DNA of 64,000 bases, taken from NCBI RefSeq assembly GCF_026239695.1, contig NZ_JAPIVS010000006.1:186001-250000 (forward strand), read 5' to 3'. Position numbers and translations under genes: made by a program. The DNA is from Pedobacter sp. MC2016-15 (lineage in GTDB: Bacteria > Bacteroidota > Bacteroidia > Sphingobacteriales > Sphingobacteriaceae). Under the pieces are notes generated by a model. That model searched no databases, was not told the origin of the DNA, and worked only from the letters and a program-made list of their open reading frames with translations. Shown here piece after piece: positions 26,130 through 35,875 of this stretch (position 1 is its first letter; every line of letters starts with the position of its first letter).

Positions 26130-27686
26130 TTAAGGCTGTTTCTGCACAATCAGCACGGTGAATGATGCTGGAGCTACCAGGGTATTCAGTTTATCCAAAT
26201 TGAACTTCCTTTGCGTTTCCTTCATCGCTACTGCATTCTCCTGCTTAAATGAATTAGCAGCGTACAAGTTTTTAGCGGTATAGGAGATCTGTTTCAGCGT
26301 GGCCTTTTTGAAACCTTGCGGCAGGTGATCAATCCGGATCGCCGTGTTGATGGCATGGACCGCATCACGGTTGACTATAGTGAAGATGATCTGATCGCCT
26401 TTTTCAGAAAGACTGCAGGAAACATCAAGGGCTTTAATCCCTGCCTCCATATCCGGAGATACGGTAGATGATTTCAGGGTATACTTACCAGCATAGTCTC
26501 TGAAGGCCTTCAGCGGCGCATAAATAGTTTGGCGGTACGATCCTGTTGAATCGGCCATGATGGGTGCTAACACGTTCACTGTCTGTGCCCAGGTGGCCAT
26601 ACCTACAGAAGCACTATGGCGCTGAAATAAGTTGAGAAAAGTAGCAACCCCTAGGGCGTGCGACCAGTTATACTGGTATTCCATCTGGAACAGTCCTTTA
26701 CCTTTTTTTGAATTGATATCCCATATTCCCCATTCATCCACAGCGAGTTGCACAGGTGCTGTCCGCGCGGGAAAGCGGTACCAGGAGTTGAAATTTGAAA
26801 CCTTCGCCGGAATCTTGCTCAACAACGATTCCATATCCACCAGCGGTTTCTCAAACTGGTCTATGGAACGGATCAGCGTAGCGTAAGTTGTATCTGTAGG
26901 AATGGAATACAGGTGAACAGCAAGGAAATCGCATACAGGGTGTAGCTTTTCCAGTACCTGGCGGCTCCATTCCGTATCATCTGAATTACCTACCAGCACG
27001 AGCTTTAGTGTAGGGTCCTGCAGTTTCATCAGCTTCACAAAAAACCAGGTATCTTTGATGTAGGTCTGCACATCCTGATCGCGTCCCGCATCCGTCTCTG
27101 CGTACTCTTCATTCCCAATTCCCCAAAATTTCACGTTGAAGGGTTCTTTAAAACCATGAGCCCTTCGCAGGTTCGCATAATGGGTATCTCCGGTACCGTT
27201 ACAATATTCTACCCAGTTTGCCGCCTCTTCGGGTGTACCTGTGGCCATATTGACAACCAGGAAAGGCTCTGCCCCAATTTTCCGGCAGTAAGTTATAAAT
27301 TCAGTAGTACCAAAGTGGTTGTCTTCTACACCGCCCCAGATGAGGTTTTTCCTCTTTTTTCTCTCAGTTTTAGGCCCTACCCCGTCTTCCCAATGGTAGA
27401 TCTTGGTAAATGTTCCTCCCGGATATCGCAACAAAGGCGTACGAAGCTCCTTTACTTTTTCAATGACATCCTTTCTGAAGCCATCCTGATCCGACAATGG
27501 AGATCCTTCTTCGTAAATCCCTTCAGTTACAGCGCGCCCGAGATGTTCTATAAACTGTCCATATTGCAGGAGGTTGATCGTGCCTGTTTGCTGTGTTGCA
27601 TCCACAGTAACAGTCGCCTGCTTTGAATGTTGAGAATAGACGGTTAAGGTTAGGAAACTGAAAAGGCAGGCTAAAAGAATCTTCAT
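26130..27686 (-). CDS. Alpha-L-arabinofuranosidase, glycoside hydrolase family 51
   Basis: The 518-residue protein has a signal peptide (1-19, VYSQ) and a GH51 (beta/alpha)8 barrel followed by a beta domain. The acid/base Glu193 is in FWGIGNEEY and the nucleophile Glu318 in AVDEWGIW; LRYPGGTF is also typical. These exported enzymes release terminal L-arabinofuranosyl units from arabinan or arabinoxylan. No SusC/SusD pair or other glycosidase lies next to it, so it is an orphan enzyme here. The length matches the family. Confidence 0.92.
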   Translation of the reverse strand: MKILLACLFSFLTLTVYSQHSKQATVTVDATQQTGTINLLQYGQFIEHLGRAVTEGIYEEGSPLSDQDGFRKDVIEKVKELRTPLLRYPGGTFTKIYHWEDGVGPKTERKKRKNLIWGGVEDNHFGTTEFITYCRKIGAEPFLVVNMATGTPEEAANWVEYCNGTGDTHYANLRRAHGFKEPFNVKFWGIGNEEYAETDAGRDQDVQTYIKDTWFFVKLMKLQDPTLKLVLVGNSDDTEWSRQVLEKLHPVCDFLAVHLYSIPTDTTYATLIRSIDQFEKPLVDMESLLSKIPAKVSNFNSWYRFPARTAPVQLAVDEWGIWDINSKKGKGLFQMEYQYNWSHALGVATFLNLFQRHSASVGMATWAQTVNVLAPIMADSTGSYRQTIYAPLKAFRDYAGKYTLKSSTVSPDMEAGIKALDVSCSLSEKGDQIIFTIVNRDAVHAINTAIRIDHLPQGFKKATLKQISYTAKNLYAANSFKQENAVAMKETQRKFNLDKLNTLVAPASFTVLIVQKQP

Positions 27687-27718
27687 TTGTAAGCGGTAAA
27701 AATCATAAAAAGCTGAAA

Positions 27719-28090
27719 TTAATCTTTCTGATCTGATTTTACCGGATAATCTACATAAATTACTTCAGGCAAATCGCCAAACACACTTTCCGTCACCGAG
27801 CACAACCACAATTTGTGATTAAATGCCTTGCCTTTGTAGGTTTCCATGATATAATCACCCCCACCAAGCTGACAATTAGTTCTGTCTTTAACCAGTTTCA
27901 TCCGGTCTGCTCCTTTAATAGGTTCGTCGCTCATTTTCAGGTAACATTCGTTTTTATTTCCTGATACTTTGTCGAGCATCGTATCTGCACCTTCTACCAT
28001 CTCCAGGTCAACGACCGACTTAGTCCATTCCGGCAGGTCGACAAACCATTTCTGTTCTTCTGTTTTATAAAATCTAAATGTTCGGTTCAT
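27719..28090 (-). CDS. DUF6717-like small cytoplasmic protein
   Basis: This 123-residue soluble protein begins MNRTFRFYKTEEQKWFVDLPEW, resembling a small uncharacterised family (DUF6717) as I remember it. No signal peptide, membrane segment or known catalytic motif is visible; it contains a Trp-rich core and an acidic C-terminus. It lies 63 bp downstream of the signal peptidase gene on the same strand and 32 bp upstream of the GH51 gene. Function unknown. Confidence 0.7.
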   Translation of the reverse strand: MNRTFRFYKTEEQKWFVDLPEWTKSVVDLEMVEGADTMLDKVSGNKNECYLKMSDEPIKGADRMKLVKDRTNCQLGGGDYIMETYKGKAFNHKLWLCSVTESVFGDLPEVIYVDYPVKSDQKD

Positions 28091-28153
28091 TTTACACTAT
28101 CGTATATTTCCGGATCAATCAGATTTTGTGCCAGCATTCAGTTCAGACAAAAA

Positions 28154-29263
28154 TTAGTTGATAGGCTTCATTATGCGGTTCCACCTTATTTTATGCAGGA
28201 GGTTCTCTGCAGAATCGATACTGAACCAGGTAACCACTGCCTTGCCGATCACATGATCTTCGGGAACATAACCCCAGAAGCGGGAATCAAGAGAGTTGTG
28301 GCGGTTATCTCCCATCATCCAGTAGTAGTTTTGTTGAAATGTGTAGGTATCAGCTTTTTTGCCGTTGATCAGGATATGCTTATCCTTGATCTCTACCTGA
28401 TTGTTTTCGTACAACTCGATTGCCCTGCGGTACACAATTAATGATGACTCATTCAGCGTGATAGTCATGCCCTTCTTCGGTAAAGTCAGCGGCCCGAAAT
28501 TGTCCATATTCCAGGCGAACTTTTCGTGATGAGGAAAGATCTGTGCATCATAATGCCCTGCGGGGTCAATCACCGGATTTACCTTCCTGATGAAAGCATA
28601 GGCCCTGAATTCTGCGAGGCTGGCTGCTGGAATGATCATCGTATACGTACTCAGGTCATCCTGACCGATGATCTCAATTCCGAGATCCTTAAATACATCC
28701 GGGTTGATCGTATTGCCATCAGTGATAACGGTATAGGAAGTCTGTGCTTTCTCTCCGTTTGGGGACGCCTTGCCATTGATCATTACCTGCCCGTTCACAA
28801 TGGTCAGCACATCGCCGGGAGTAGCCACACAGCGCTTGATCAGGTTTGTTCTAACGTCTATCGCTCTGTTGTAGGAAGGGTCTGCTTCCTCAGGTTTGTT
28901 AAACACTACGATATCGTTCTTCTGAATAACGGATAGTCCCGGTAAGCGGAAGTAAGGCAGTTTGATCCCGTCCCAGTATGTTTTGACCTGACTTTCGGTA
29001 ATGGTGGATTCCAAAAATGGAATTTGAACAGGCGTAATTGGCATCCTTGCGCCATAGCTCATTTTGCTGACAAACAGATGGTCACCTGTAAGGAGTGTAC
29101 CTTCCATTGAACCCGAAGGGATGGCATAGGCCGAGAAAGTAAGGCCGCGGATGAGGGTAGATGCAACCAGTGCAAATACGAGGGCATTCAACCATTCGCG
29201 TTTCTTCGACTGCTTTGGTTGAATGCCATCTGTTTTCTTTTTGAAGGGAAGGTTTAGTTTCAT
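28154..29263 (-). CDS. lepB: Signal peptidase I
   Basis: The 369-residue protein is an S26 signal peptidase: one N-terminal membrane helix (about 25-42), the catalytic Ser52 in IPSGSMEGTLLTGD, the general base Lys143 in NLIKRCVATPGD, and the C-terminal box MMGDNRHNSLDSRFWGYV. It cleaves signal peptides of exported proteins at the inner membrane. The protein is longer than the E. coli enzyme because of an insert at about 160-270, common in Bacteroidota. It is a housekeeping gene with its own promoter region near 29264-29316. Confidence 0.95.
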   Translation of the reverse strand: MKLNLPFKKKTDGIQPKQSKKREWLNALVFALVASTLIRGLTFSAYAIPSGSMEGTLLTGDHLFVSKMSYGARMPITPVQIPFLESTITESQVKTYWDGIKLPYFRLPGLSVIQKNDIVVFNKPEEADPSYNRAIDVRTNLIKRCVATPGDVLTIVNGQVMINGKASPNGEKAQTSYTVITDGNTINPDVFKDLGIEIIGQDDLSTYTMIIPAASLAEFRAYAFIRKVNPVIDPAGHYDAQIFPHHEKFAWNMDNFGPLTLPKKGMTITLNESSLIVYRRAIELYENNQVEIKDKHILINGKKADTYTFQQNYYWMMGDNRHNSLDSRFWGYVPEDHVIGKAVVTWFSIDSAENLLHKIRWNRIMKPIN

Positions 29264-29316
29264 GTCAAATAGTTTTAGTTATTCATTTGACAATGAACCG
29301 AAAAGGATGTTACAAA

Positions 29317-30171
29317 CTATTTCCCTTTTTGGGCTGCCACCACCATCACAGGGAAGTGATCTGAAGGATAGCGGCCACGGAAACTATTGGTCAGCACTCC
29401 GTAACGGCGTACTGTAAATTGGTTACTGAAAAATATGTGGTCAATTCTTCCGGTATCTGCTGTCGGCGTAGCGATCTTGAAAGCATTGAAGGTTCCGTTA
29501 TCACTAAGTTTTACTGCAGCAGTCTGATAGGCATCTTTGAGCAGTCCGGAGTTATTAAACAGGTGGTAGCTTTCATTGTCCTGCGTCACGTTGAAATCGC
29601 CTGTCAGCACCAGCGGAGCAGCACCGGCAATCTCCTTCATCATCCGCATGATCAGCTTTGCACTTTCACGTCTGGCTTCCAGTCCGCGGTGATCAAAATG
29701 CGTGTTAAAGTGATAGAATTTGAAGCCAGTTTTTTTGTCTTCAAAACTCGCCCAGGTGCAGATTCTTGGCAATGCCGCATCCCAGCCTTTATTAGGGTGG
29801 TTAACGTCAGTAGGCGATAGCCAGAAGGTGCCGCTTTTGATGAGTTTTAACCTGTCTTTTTTAAAGAATATTGCCGAAAACTCTCCGGCTTCTTTTCCGT
29901 CATCTCTGCCGATACCTACGTGGTCGTAACCTTTCAGTTCCGAAAGGTCTTTTACCTGACCCGCCAGGGCTTCCTGAACTCCAAAAAGGTCGAAATCATA
30001 GAAACGTACCATATTGAGCAGGCTTTCTTTTCTGTTGGGCCATGCATCCAGTGAATCTCCCGGATTGTTGTACCGGATATTATACGTAGCGATGTTTAAA
30101 TCCTGGGCCAGTACGCCCATGCTTCCTGTAAATAACATGATCATTAAGATCAGCAATGCTTTGTGTTTCAT
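29317..30171 (-). CDS. Secreted endonuclease/exonuclease/phosphatase family hydrolase
   Basis: The 284-residue protein has a signal peptide (1-22, VLAQD) and the EEP fold motifs: NIATYNIRYNN, FGVQEAL (metal-binding Glu), HFNTHFDHRG, LTGDFNV and the terminal SDHFPV. Members cut phosphodiester or phosphomonoester bonds in nucleic acids, lipids or sugars. This exported form may act on extracellular substrates. No gene next to it indicates the substrate. Confidence 0.9.
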   Translation of the reverse strand: MKHKALLILMIMLFTGSMGVLAQDLNIATYNIRYNNPGDSLDAWPNRKESLLNMVRFYDFDLFGVQEALAGQVKDLSELKGYDHVGIGRDDGKEAGEFSAIFFKKDRLKLIKSGTFWLSPTDVNHPNKGWDAALPRICTWASFEDKKTGFKFYHFNTHFDHRGLEARRESAKLIMRMMKEIAGAAPLVLTGDFNVTQDNESYHLFNNSGLLKDAYQTAAVKLSDNGTFNAFKIATPTADTGRIDHIFFSNQFTVRRYGVLTNSFRGRYPSDHFPVMVVAAQKGK

Positions 30172-30267
30172 TTAATATACTTTTTAATAGAATTCTGTTT
30201 TATCCGGCGATAAAAATAACAGCTTCCAGGTTAAGTATACGTTAACAAAATGAATTTCCCGCAATTA

Positions 30268-32646
30268 TTATTCGTATTTCAATGCATCTACGGGATTTGC
30301 CCTGGCTACTTTGAACGACTGCAGGCTTACCGTCAGCAATGCGATGATCAATGACATCAGCCCCGCAAGGAGGAAGGGCCAGATGCCCATATCTATCCTG
30401 TAATCATACTTCTGCAACCACTTGCCGGCTAAGATATAAGCTACCGGAAATGCGATCAGGTTAGCAATCAGAACTAGCTTAATAAAATCCTTATTCAGTA
30501 ATACCAGAATGCTTTTCAAATCTGCGCCCAGCACTTTCCTGATACTGATTTCTTTCTGGCGCTGCTCCGCCATATACAATGCCAGTCCGAGTAAACCCAG
30601 GCAGGATATAAAGATGCAGAAGCCCCCGAATAGGTTGGAAAGCGTGCTCAATATTCTTTCACTTTTCAACTTCAGCTCCATCGACTGATCGATAAATTCC
30701 AGTTCTGCAGGATAAGATGGGTTTAGACGCTGACTGATTTCTTTGACTTTGCTCACAGATTGGTTCAAAGGCAAGTTTGGATTGAGCCTGATCATCAGCT
30801 GCGAAACCAGTCGTAAATTGTAATAGAAGATAGTCGGCAGGGATTTTGCACCCGCATTGCCATTGGCATAATCTTCTATCACCCCTACAATGGTTAAGGG
30901 CGGATTACCTACCCAGCTGATTACTGTTCCAACTGGATTTTTAAGTCCCATTCTTTTTACTGCAGCCTCATTCAGGATCACATTCGTGGAAGTATCTGCT
31001 GGGAAGAGTGTGGAGAAATCTCGGCCCTGCACCATTTTGGCACCTACAGTTTTGGCAAAATCATAACCCGTACTGCGACACTCAAAAAGTGCATTATCAT
31101 TGACATCCTTGCCAGGCCAGCTGATATCGCTGGTATTGTTAGACATGGTGGTAAAATTACCTGCATATTCGCTCGCCAGGACTACTGCCCCCGACTTCTT
31201 CAGTTCATTCTTGAGCAGTTCCACTTTTACAGGCTCTTTGAAATTGCCCTCCATGGCAAGTCCCAACAGGTTGTTCTGCTCAAAGCCCAGGGGCTTATTT
31301 TTGATATACTGCATCTGCGTGTAGATGACCAGCGCACAGATAATCATGCAGATAGACAGACTAAATTGTATGACAACAAGTGATTTGCGAATAGACAATC
31401 CACCTCCCGCAGTCCCTTTAAATCCTTTCAGAACTTTTACAGGCGTAAATGAAGACAGGTACAGTGCAGGGTAGCTGCCGGCAAGTACTCCTGTGAGCAG
31501 GATCAGGGAGATCAGCACCGCCCAGAAAGTATAGGAACTGTAGTCGATACGAATAGCCGTGTCCAGCAGGGCATTGAATTGCGGGAGCAGCAGTTCCAGT
31601 AAGGCAAAAGAGATCAGCATTGAAATTGTTGACAACAACAGAGATTCCAGGATAAACTGCCCCATGAGTGCCCATCTGGATGAACCTAAAGCTTTCCTCA
31701 CGCCCACCTCTCTGGCCCGTTTCTCAGAGCGCGCCGTAGAAAGGTTCATATAGTTGATGCTGGCGATCAGCAATACACAAAAAGCAAGGAAGGCGAAAAG
31801 GTTAACACGGTCGATTTTACCCCCTGTCAGTTTGCCGTTCTCAAACTCGTCATACAGGTGGTGTTTTTTAAAGGGAAACAAAAATGCTTCGAGCTTTGTG
31901 CCGGCATCATGTCTCCTGATCAGTTTGCGTAATGCAGCATCTGTGGCGGCAAAATTTGCATTTGGTTTCAGTTCAAAGAGCGTCATGCAGGAAATCGCCC
32001 CCCACTCAAATGTTTTTTCTTCAGGAAACACATAGTTCTCATAGAAGGACCATGTCTGGATACCTTCAAACTGAAAGGTTTGATTTTTAGGCGGGTCGGT
32101 GATGACTGCAGTGACCTTTACCCATAAGCGGTTATCCCATTTGAGGCTTTTTCCTACAGGATTTTGATCTCCGAAGAATTTTTTAGCTGCACTTTCAGTC
32201 AGTATCAGTGAATAGGGGTCATTCATCGAAGTGCTGATGTCGCCGCTTTTCACCTTATAGTCGAACATTTTTGTGAAGGAAGGATCTGCAGTAATGATGT
32301 TTAGCCTATATTTGTTATTGTCATGACTAAAAAGGCGATACATACCGTAATTGCTAATGCGGCAGGCAGCTTCAACTCCAGGCAGCTCCTGCAATCCCGC
32401 AGCAGCTAATTTATTAGGCGTGTAAGGATCAGTGTGTATACCTCCGTCAATATCATGGTTAAGCTGTGCCACATAAATGCGGTCGATTGCTTTGTACTGC
32501 TGATCGTAACTGTATTCGTAATTCACATATAACAATAACAACAAACAGGAAGTGAGACCAAGGGCGAGCCCACCGATATTGATCACTGAAAATCCTTTGT
32601 GTTTTTTGAGGTTCCTGAGCGCTATTTTGAAGTTGATGAAAAACAT
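30268..32646 (-). CDS. ABC transporter permease of the MacB/FtsX type
   Basis: The 792-residue protein has the duplicated FtsX layout common in Bacteroidota: helix 1 (about 20-40, FSVINIGGLALGLTSCLLLLLY), a MacB-like periplasmic domain (about 45-245), three helices with the STARSEKRAREVGVRKALGSSRW signature, a second MacB_PCD domain (about 440-650), and a last helix bundle with EISIRKVLGADLKSILVLL. It would act with an ATPase, not encoded here, in export of toxic compounds or lipoprotein handling. It is a single gene with no partner in the window. Confidence 0.92.
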   Translation of the reverse strand: MFFINFKIALRNLKKHKGFSVINIGGLALGLTSCLLLLLYVNYEYSYDQQYKAIDRIYVAQLNHDIDGGIHTDPYTPNKLAAAGLQELPGVEAACRISNYGMYRLFSHDNNKYRLNIITADPSFTKMFDYKVKSGDISTSMNDPYSLILTESAAKKFFGDQNPVGKSLKWDNRLWVKVTAVITDPPKNQTFQFEGIQTWSFYENYVFPEEKTFEWGAISCMTLFELKPNANFAATDAALRKLIRRHDAGTKLEAFLFPFKKHHLYDEFENGKLTGGKIDRVNLFAFLAFCVLLIASINYMNLSTARSEKRAREVGVRKALGSSRWALMGQFILESLLLSTISMLISFALLELLLPQFNALLDTAIRIDYSSYTFWAVLISLILLTGVLAGSYPALYLSSFTPVKVLKGFKGTAGGGLSIRKSLVVIQFSLSICMIICALVIYTQMQYIKNKPLGFEQNNLLGLAMEGNFKEPVKVELLKNELKKSGAVVLASEYAGNFTTMSNNTSDISWPGKDVNDNALFECRSTGYDFAKTVGAKMVQGRDFSTLFPADTSTNVILNEAAVKRMGLKNPVGTVISWVGNPPLTIVGVIEDYANGNAGAKSLPTIFYYNLRLVSQLMIRLNPNLPLNQSVSKVKEISQRLNPSYPAELEFIDQSMELKLKSERILSTLSNLFGGFCIFISCLGLLGLALYMAEQRQKEISIRKVLGADLKSILVLLNKDFIKLVLIANLIAFPVAYILAGKWLQKYDYRIDMGIWPFLLAGLMSLIIALLTVSLQSFKVARANPVDALKYE

Positions 32647-32838
32647 ACGTTGTGATTTGCCGGTATGTTTACGAATGGCGTGCCAGTCTGAAATATCGGT
32701 TTTAAAGCATCAATATAGCTACTTTCATTTGATATCTGTTCATTACCGGTCAGTTGACGTTCGTTAATGCACAATATAAGTAAGCTTTAATAGCAGTGAT
32801 TTTAATTTGTTATCCTGCCATAGTCTTAAAACAGCTGA

Positions 32839-34206
32839 TTAGAGTTCAGACGAATAGAGATTTGTGTTGATCATCCAATCCAGATAAATTTCGATTCTTG
32901 AAGTTAAGTAAAAAGGAAGATTAAGAAGTGTATAATCTTTTCCCTTCAGAGTAGTAAGTCGATCGACTTTGAGTGGTCCGCCATAAATACGTACACCGAT
33001 ACTATGTTCTGCTTCATCTATAAATGAATGTAACGATTTTAATGTACCTGTTGCACCTGCTTTTACTTCCACAGGAATAATCATGCTATTGTATAAAATC
33101 ACAAAATCAACCTCTGCCGTTGACGATTTTTTTTCCCTGACCCAGAAATGCAATTCGTTCAACACATTATACTTAGCTGCCAGTAATTCCTGTGCAACAA
33201 TATGTTCTGCAATTTTACCTTTGTAGACGTGGTCTATGTCCTTTGTAAGTATTAACTCCTTTTGCAAACCCGCAAAAAAATTCAGCATCCCCGTATCAAG
33301 TACTTGCAGACGCGGAGATTTTTTAATATCAGGAAGCAGGGGAACATTAGTATTGGTGGTAGGATAAAGTAATTGAATAATCATCACTTTTTGAAGCGTC
33401 TGCATGGCTGCACTGACTTCACGTGAGCCATAGCCGGAGTTACCAAAGCCCTGGAACTTTATACGATTGCCAGCTTCAAGAAAACTGGCACGAATGATAT
33501 GCCTGATAATCTGAATTGAATTATCATTACGTCCATATTTTTCTACGTCTTCAATATAAGAATAAATCAAAGACTGATAAATATCACTTAAGGCTTGTAG
33601 ATTTTTATTTTCAACATAGTGCCTTATCACTTCCGGCATTCCTCCTATGAGTGTATATGTGTGGAAAAGAGATAGAAGCTTTTGATGAGTAAATTCTTTA
33701 ATAGGTGTTTCCAATAATGCTATGGCAGCCTGGTCTTCTTGAGAAGCAAGTAAAAACTCATGAAAAGATACAGGTCTCAGGATTTTATACTCTACCCTTC
33801 CGACGGGAATTTTGGTTTGCCCATTGATGGCAGTCTCCAGCAAAGAACCAGCTCCGACCACATGAAGATCCGGTATTTTCTCATAAAAGTAACGTAACAT
33901 ATTCAAGGCTCCTGGCCTATCCTGAATTTCATCGATAAATAGCAGCGTATTCTTTAACAGACTTATATCTTTATTAAAAATGAAGAATATTTGTTCTGTT
34001 AGTCTTTCTACATTGCCATAATTACTGAAATCTAATGATTGATCAGCCTGCTCAAGATTCAGGTAGATGTATTGCTGGTAGTGTTTGGAAAACATGTTTA
34101 TCACTGTAGTCTTTCCAACTTGTCTGGCCCCTCTTAATAATAAAGGTTTACGCCCGGAGCTCTCCTTCCACGCAATTAGCTCATTAATAATATCTCTATG
34201 AAACAT
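32839..34206 (-). CDS. AAA_14/DUF4143 ATP-binding protein
   Basis: From MFHRDIINEL (34206) the protein has 455 residues. The AAA_14 domain holds Walker A GARQVGKT (26-33) and Walker B LLFIDEIQD (about 88-96); DUF4143 follows (about 190-400). Near the end EVDFVILYNS and PVEVKAG (about 365-383) look like a PD-(D/E)XK nuclease-type core. The open frame continues upstream to 34317, but that part only translates a 33-bp direct repeat, so the inner start is preferred. Such genes are common orphans in Bacteroidota, archaea and candidate phyla, and their function is unknown; a defence or selfish role has been suspected. Confidence 0.85.
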   Translation of the reverse strand: MFHRDIINELIAWKESSGRKPLLLRGARQVGKTTVINMFSKHYQQYIYLNLEQADQSLDFSNYGNVERLTEQIFFIFNKDISLLKNTLLFIDEIQDRPGALNMLRYFYEKIPDLHVVGAGSLLETAINGQTKIPVGRVEYKILRPVSFHEFLLASQEDQAAIALLETPIKEFTHQKLLSLFHTYTLIGGMPEVIRHYVENKNLQALSDIYQSLIYSYIEDVEKYGRNDNSIQIIRHIIRASFLEAGNRIKFQGFGNSGYGSREVSAAMQTLQKVMIIQLLYPTTNTNVPLLPDIKKSPRLQVLDTGMLNFFAGLQKELILTKDIDHVYKGKIAEHIVAQELLAAKYNVLNELHFWVREKKSSTAEVDFVILYNSMIIPVEVKAGATGTLKSLHSFIDEAEHSIGVRIYGGPLKVDRLTTLKGKDYTLLNLPFYLTSRIEIYLDWMINTNLYSSEL

Positions 34207-34219
34207 AGACCTTATTTTT

Positions 34220-34301
34220 GTTACATATACAGGGTAAATGTATAAAGAAATTGTCACATTTACAGGGTAATTTTTATTCAATTTCGTCACATTTACAGGG
34301 T
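34220..34301 (-). repeat. Three 16-bp direct repeats with 33-bp period upstream of the AAA_14 gene
   Basis: GTTACATATACAGGGT (34220-34235), GTCACATTTACAGGGT (34253-34268) and GTCACATTTACAGGGT (34286-34301) recur at exactly 33-bp spacing. The last two are identical and the first differs at two positions. They start 14 bp upstream of the ATPase start codon. The spacing puts them on the same face of the DNA, as in operators or iterons. Confidence 0.9.
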
Positions 34302-34433
34302 GTCTTATTTTACTCATCCTCCAGACGCCTCTGAGAATCTTTGAAATTCATAACGTAACCTTTGCTATTCAAAAAACTCATGAGCCCATTCTGATGCAAC
34401 TTTGATATATCAAAAAACAAAAAATTATAGCAT

Positions 34434-35135
34434 ATGAAAACTCAGAAAACATGGTTCATCACCGGCGCCTCCAGAGGCTTTGGACTTGAAATTACGAAAG
34501 CAGTACTGGCAAGCGGAGATCAAATCATAGCCAGCGTTCGCAGTAATCCCGAAGCATTCGCCGCACAATTTTCAAATGATAAAAACCTGTATGCAGTATC
34601 ACTTGATATTACCAATGAGCATCAGGCCAGGGCTGTTGTGCAACAAGCTATAGATCATTTCGAAAAGATCGATGTGCTGGTGAACAATGCAGGTTACGGC
34701 ATCATCGGTGCAGTAGAAGAAACAAGCGATGCAGAAGCGAAACAAAACTTTGAGGTAAACGTCTTCGGAACACTGAATGTGATCCGTGCCGTATTACCTT
34801 TTATGCGCAAGGAGCGCTCGGGTCATATTATCAACATCTCTTCTGTCGGCGGTCTTTTTGGATATGTAGGCTGGGGCATCTACGGATCAAGCAAATTCGC
34901 CATTGAAGGAATTACCGAATCCCTGGCGCAGGAGCTTGCACCACTGGGCATTTTTGCAACAGTCGTGGCTCCGGGATTTTTCAGAACTGGCTTTCTGGAT
35001 AAAGGCTCCCTGACCAGCACCGCAACAGTGATCGAAGATTATGCACGTGTTCTTCTTAAAGAAAAAATCAAAATTAGGCTGTTCGGAAAAGCCTATGCTG
35101 TAGCTGTTATCCTGCAGGCTCCAGTCTGTTTGTAA
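34434..35135 (+). CDS. Short-chain dehydrogenase/reductase with aberrant C-terminus
   Basis: The 233-residue protein has a good SDR core: the NAD(P)-binding TGASRGFG (10-17), NNAGYG (about 85-90), the catalytic Ser in INISSVGG and YGSSK (about 150-154), then VAPGFFRTGFLD. Proteins of this branch usually run to about 275 residues, with a C-terminal substrate-binding tail; here the family-like sequence stops near residue 205 and continues as an unrelated short tail ending ILQAPVCL. The gene looks truncated or rearranged at its 3' end. No other frame restores the tail. Confidence 0.85.
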   Translation: MKTQKTWFITGASRGFGLEITKAVLASGDQIIASVRSNPEAFAAQFSNDKNLYAVSLDITNEHQARAVVQQAIDHFEKIDVLVNNAGYGIIGAVEETSDAEAKQNFEVNVFGTLNVIRAVLPFMRKERSGHIINISSVGGLFGYVGWGIYGSSKFAIEGITESLAQELAPLGIFATVVAPGFFRTGFLDKGSLTSTATVIEDYARVLLKEKIKIRLFGKAYAVAVILQAPVCL

Positions 35136-35138
35136 CAG

Positions 35139-35160
35139 GAGAGTTTTGGTTTCAACTCTC
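35139..35160 (+). terminator. Hairpin after the SDR gene
   Basis: GAGAGTT (35139-35145) pairs with AACTCTC (35154-35160), with an 8-nt loop followed by GTTTT. It begins 4 bp after the SDR stop codon, so it is a plausible short terminator. Confidence 0.5.
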
Positions 35161-35213
35161 GTTTTATCAAACCACCCAAATTTACAAAAAGTAATTACAT
35201 GAAAGTGATGTAT

Positions 35214-35762
35214 TTAGCCTAACAAACCCTTCCTGAGATCAGTCAGTTCTGTGATGAGGCTTTCTTTGATTTTATCGAAATAATAATCTGCCTGGTTATG
35301 TACGTAGTCATAGAATTTGGACTTATCATTTTTTGAGAGGTCACCAAGTTCAAAGGTCGCATCAAGTACTGCTTTCTGCAATTCCAGACTATCATTGCTT
35401 TCCTGAACATCTGCAATAACGGTATCCAGGATCATCAGCCTGTCTTTCCTATGGGCATCAGCATTGAAAATAAAAGAAAACAAGTATTCTGCGTAAGTAC
35501 GCACAGCATCCAGGACAGCTTCATTGCGGCGCATAGCTTTCTTCACTGCCGCAGCAACCTTAACTTTAGTATCATTTTTCTCTTCGCCCGCTGTATCATC
35601 CTGTGAGACAAGGCTGTTGTGATAACTTTTCAGTTCCTCAACATCATTGAACAACAGGCTGATACCGCTTTCCGTTTCTTCGGTATATGGAGCTGCTTTG
35701 AAACCAGCATTGAAGTCTGTAAGGTGTACACCTTCTATTTCTATAATTATATCTTTTATCAT
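35214..35762 (-). CDS. Hypothetical helical protein
   Basis: The 182-residue soluble protein is charged and probably all-helical. It has no signal peptide, membrane segment or motif that I can name. It shows some resemblance to small DUF6261-type proteins, but I would not assign it on that. It is transcribed divergently from the HTCS-like sensor gene, leaving a 113-bp gap for both promoters. Confidence 0.75.
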   Translation of the reverse strand: MIKDIIIEIEGVHLTDFNAGFKAAPYTEETESGISLLFNDVEELKSYHNSLVSQDDTAGEEKNDTKVKVAAAVKKAMRRNEAVLDAVRTYAEYLFSFIFNADAHRKDRLMILDTVIADVQESNDSLELQKAVLDATFELGDLSKNDKSKFYDYVHNQADYYFDKIKESLITELTDLRKGLLG

Positions 35763-35875
35763 GTTTTCGCTTTAGGAGGTGTAAATGTATGGATAGATGA
35801 CGAGTTAATGCAGATAATATCGCTTTATCATGAAGAAGTATAGAATTTTCACGACCGCTAATCGATATATTTGAA

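Noticed and set aside
34207..34317. N-terminal extension of the AAA_14 protein
   Set aside because: The extra 37 residues only translate the 33-bp repeats, and MFHRDI at 34206 matches the usual family start.
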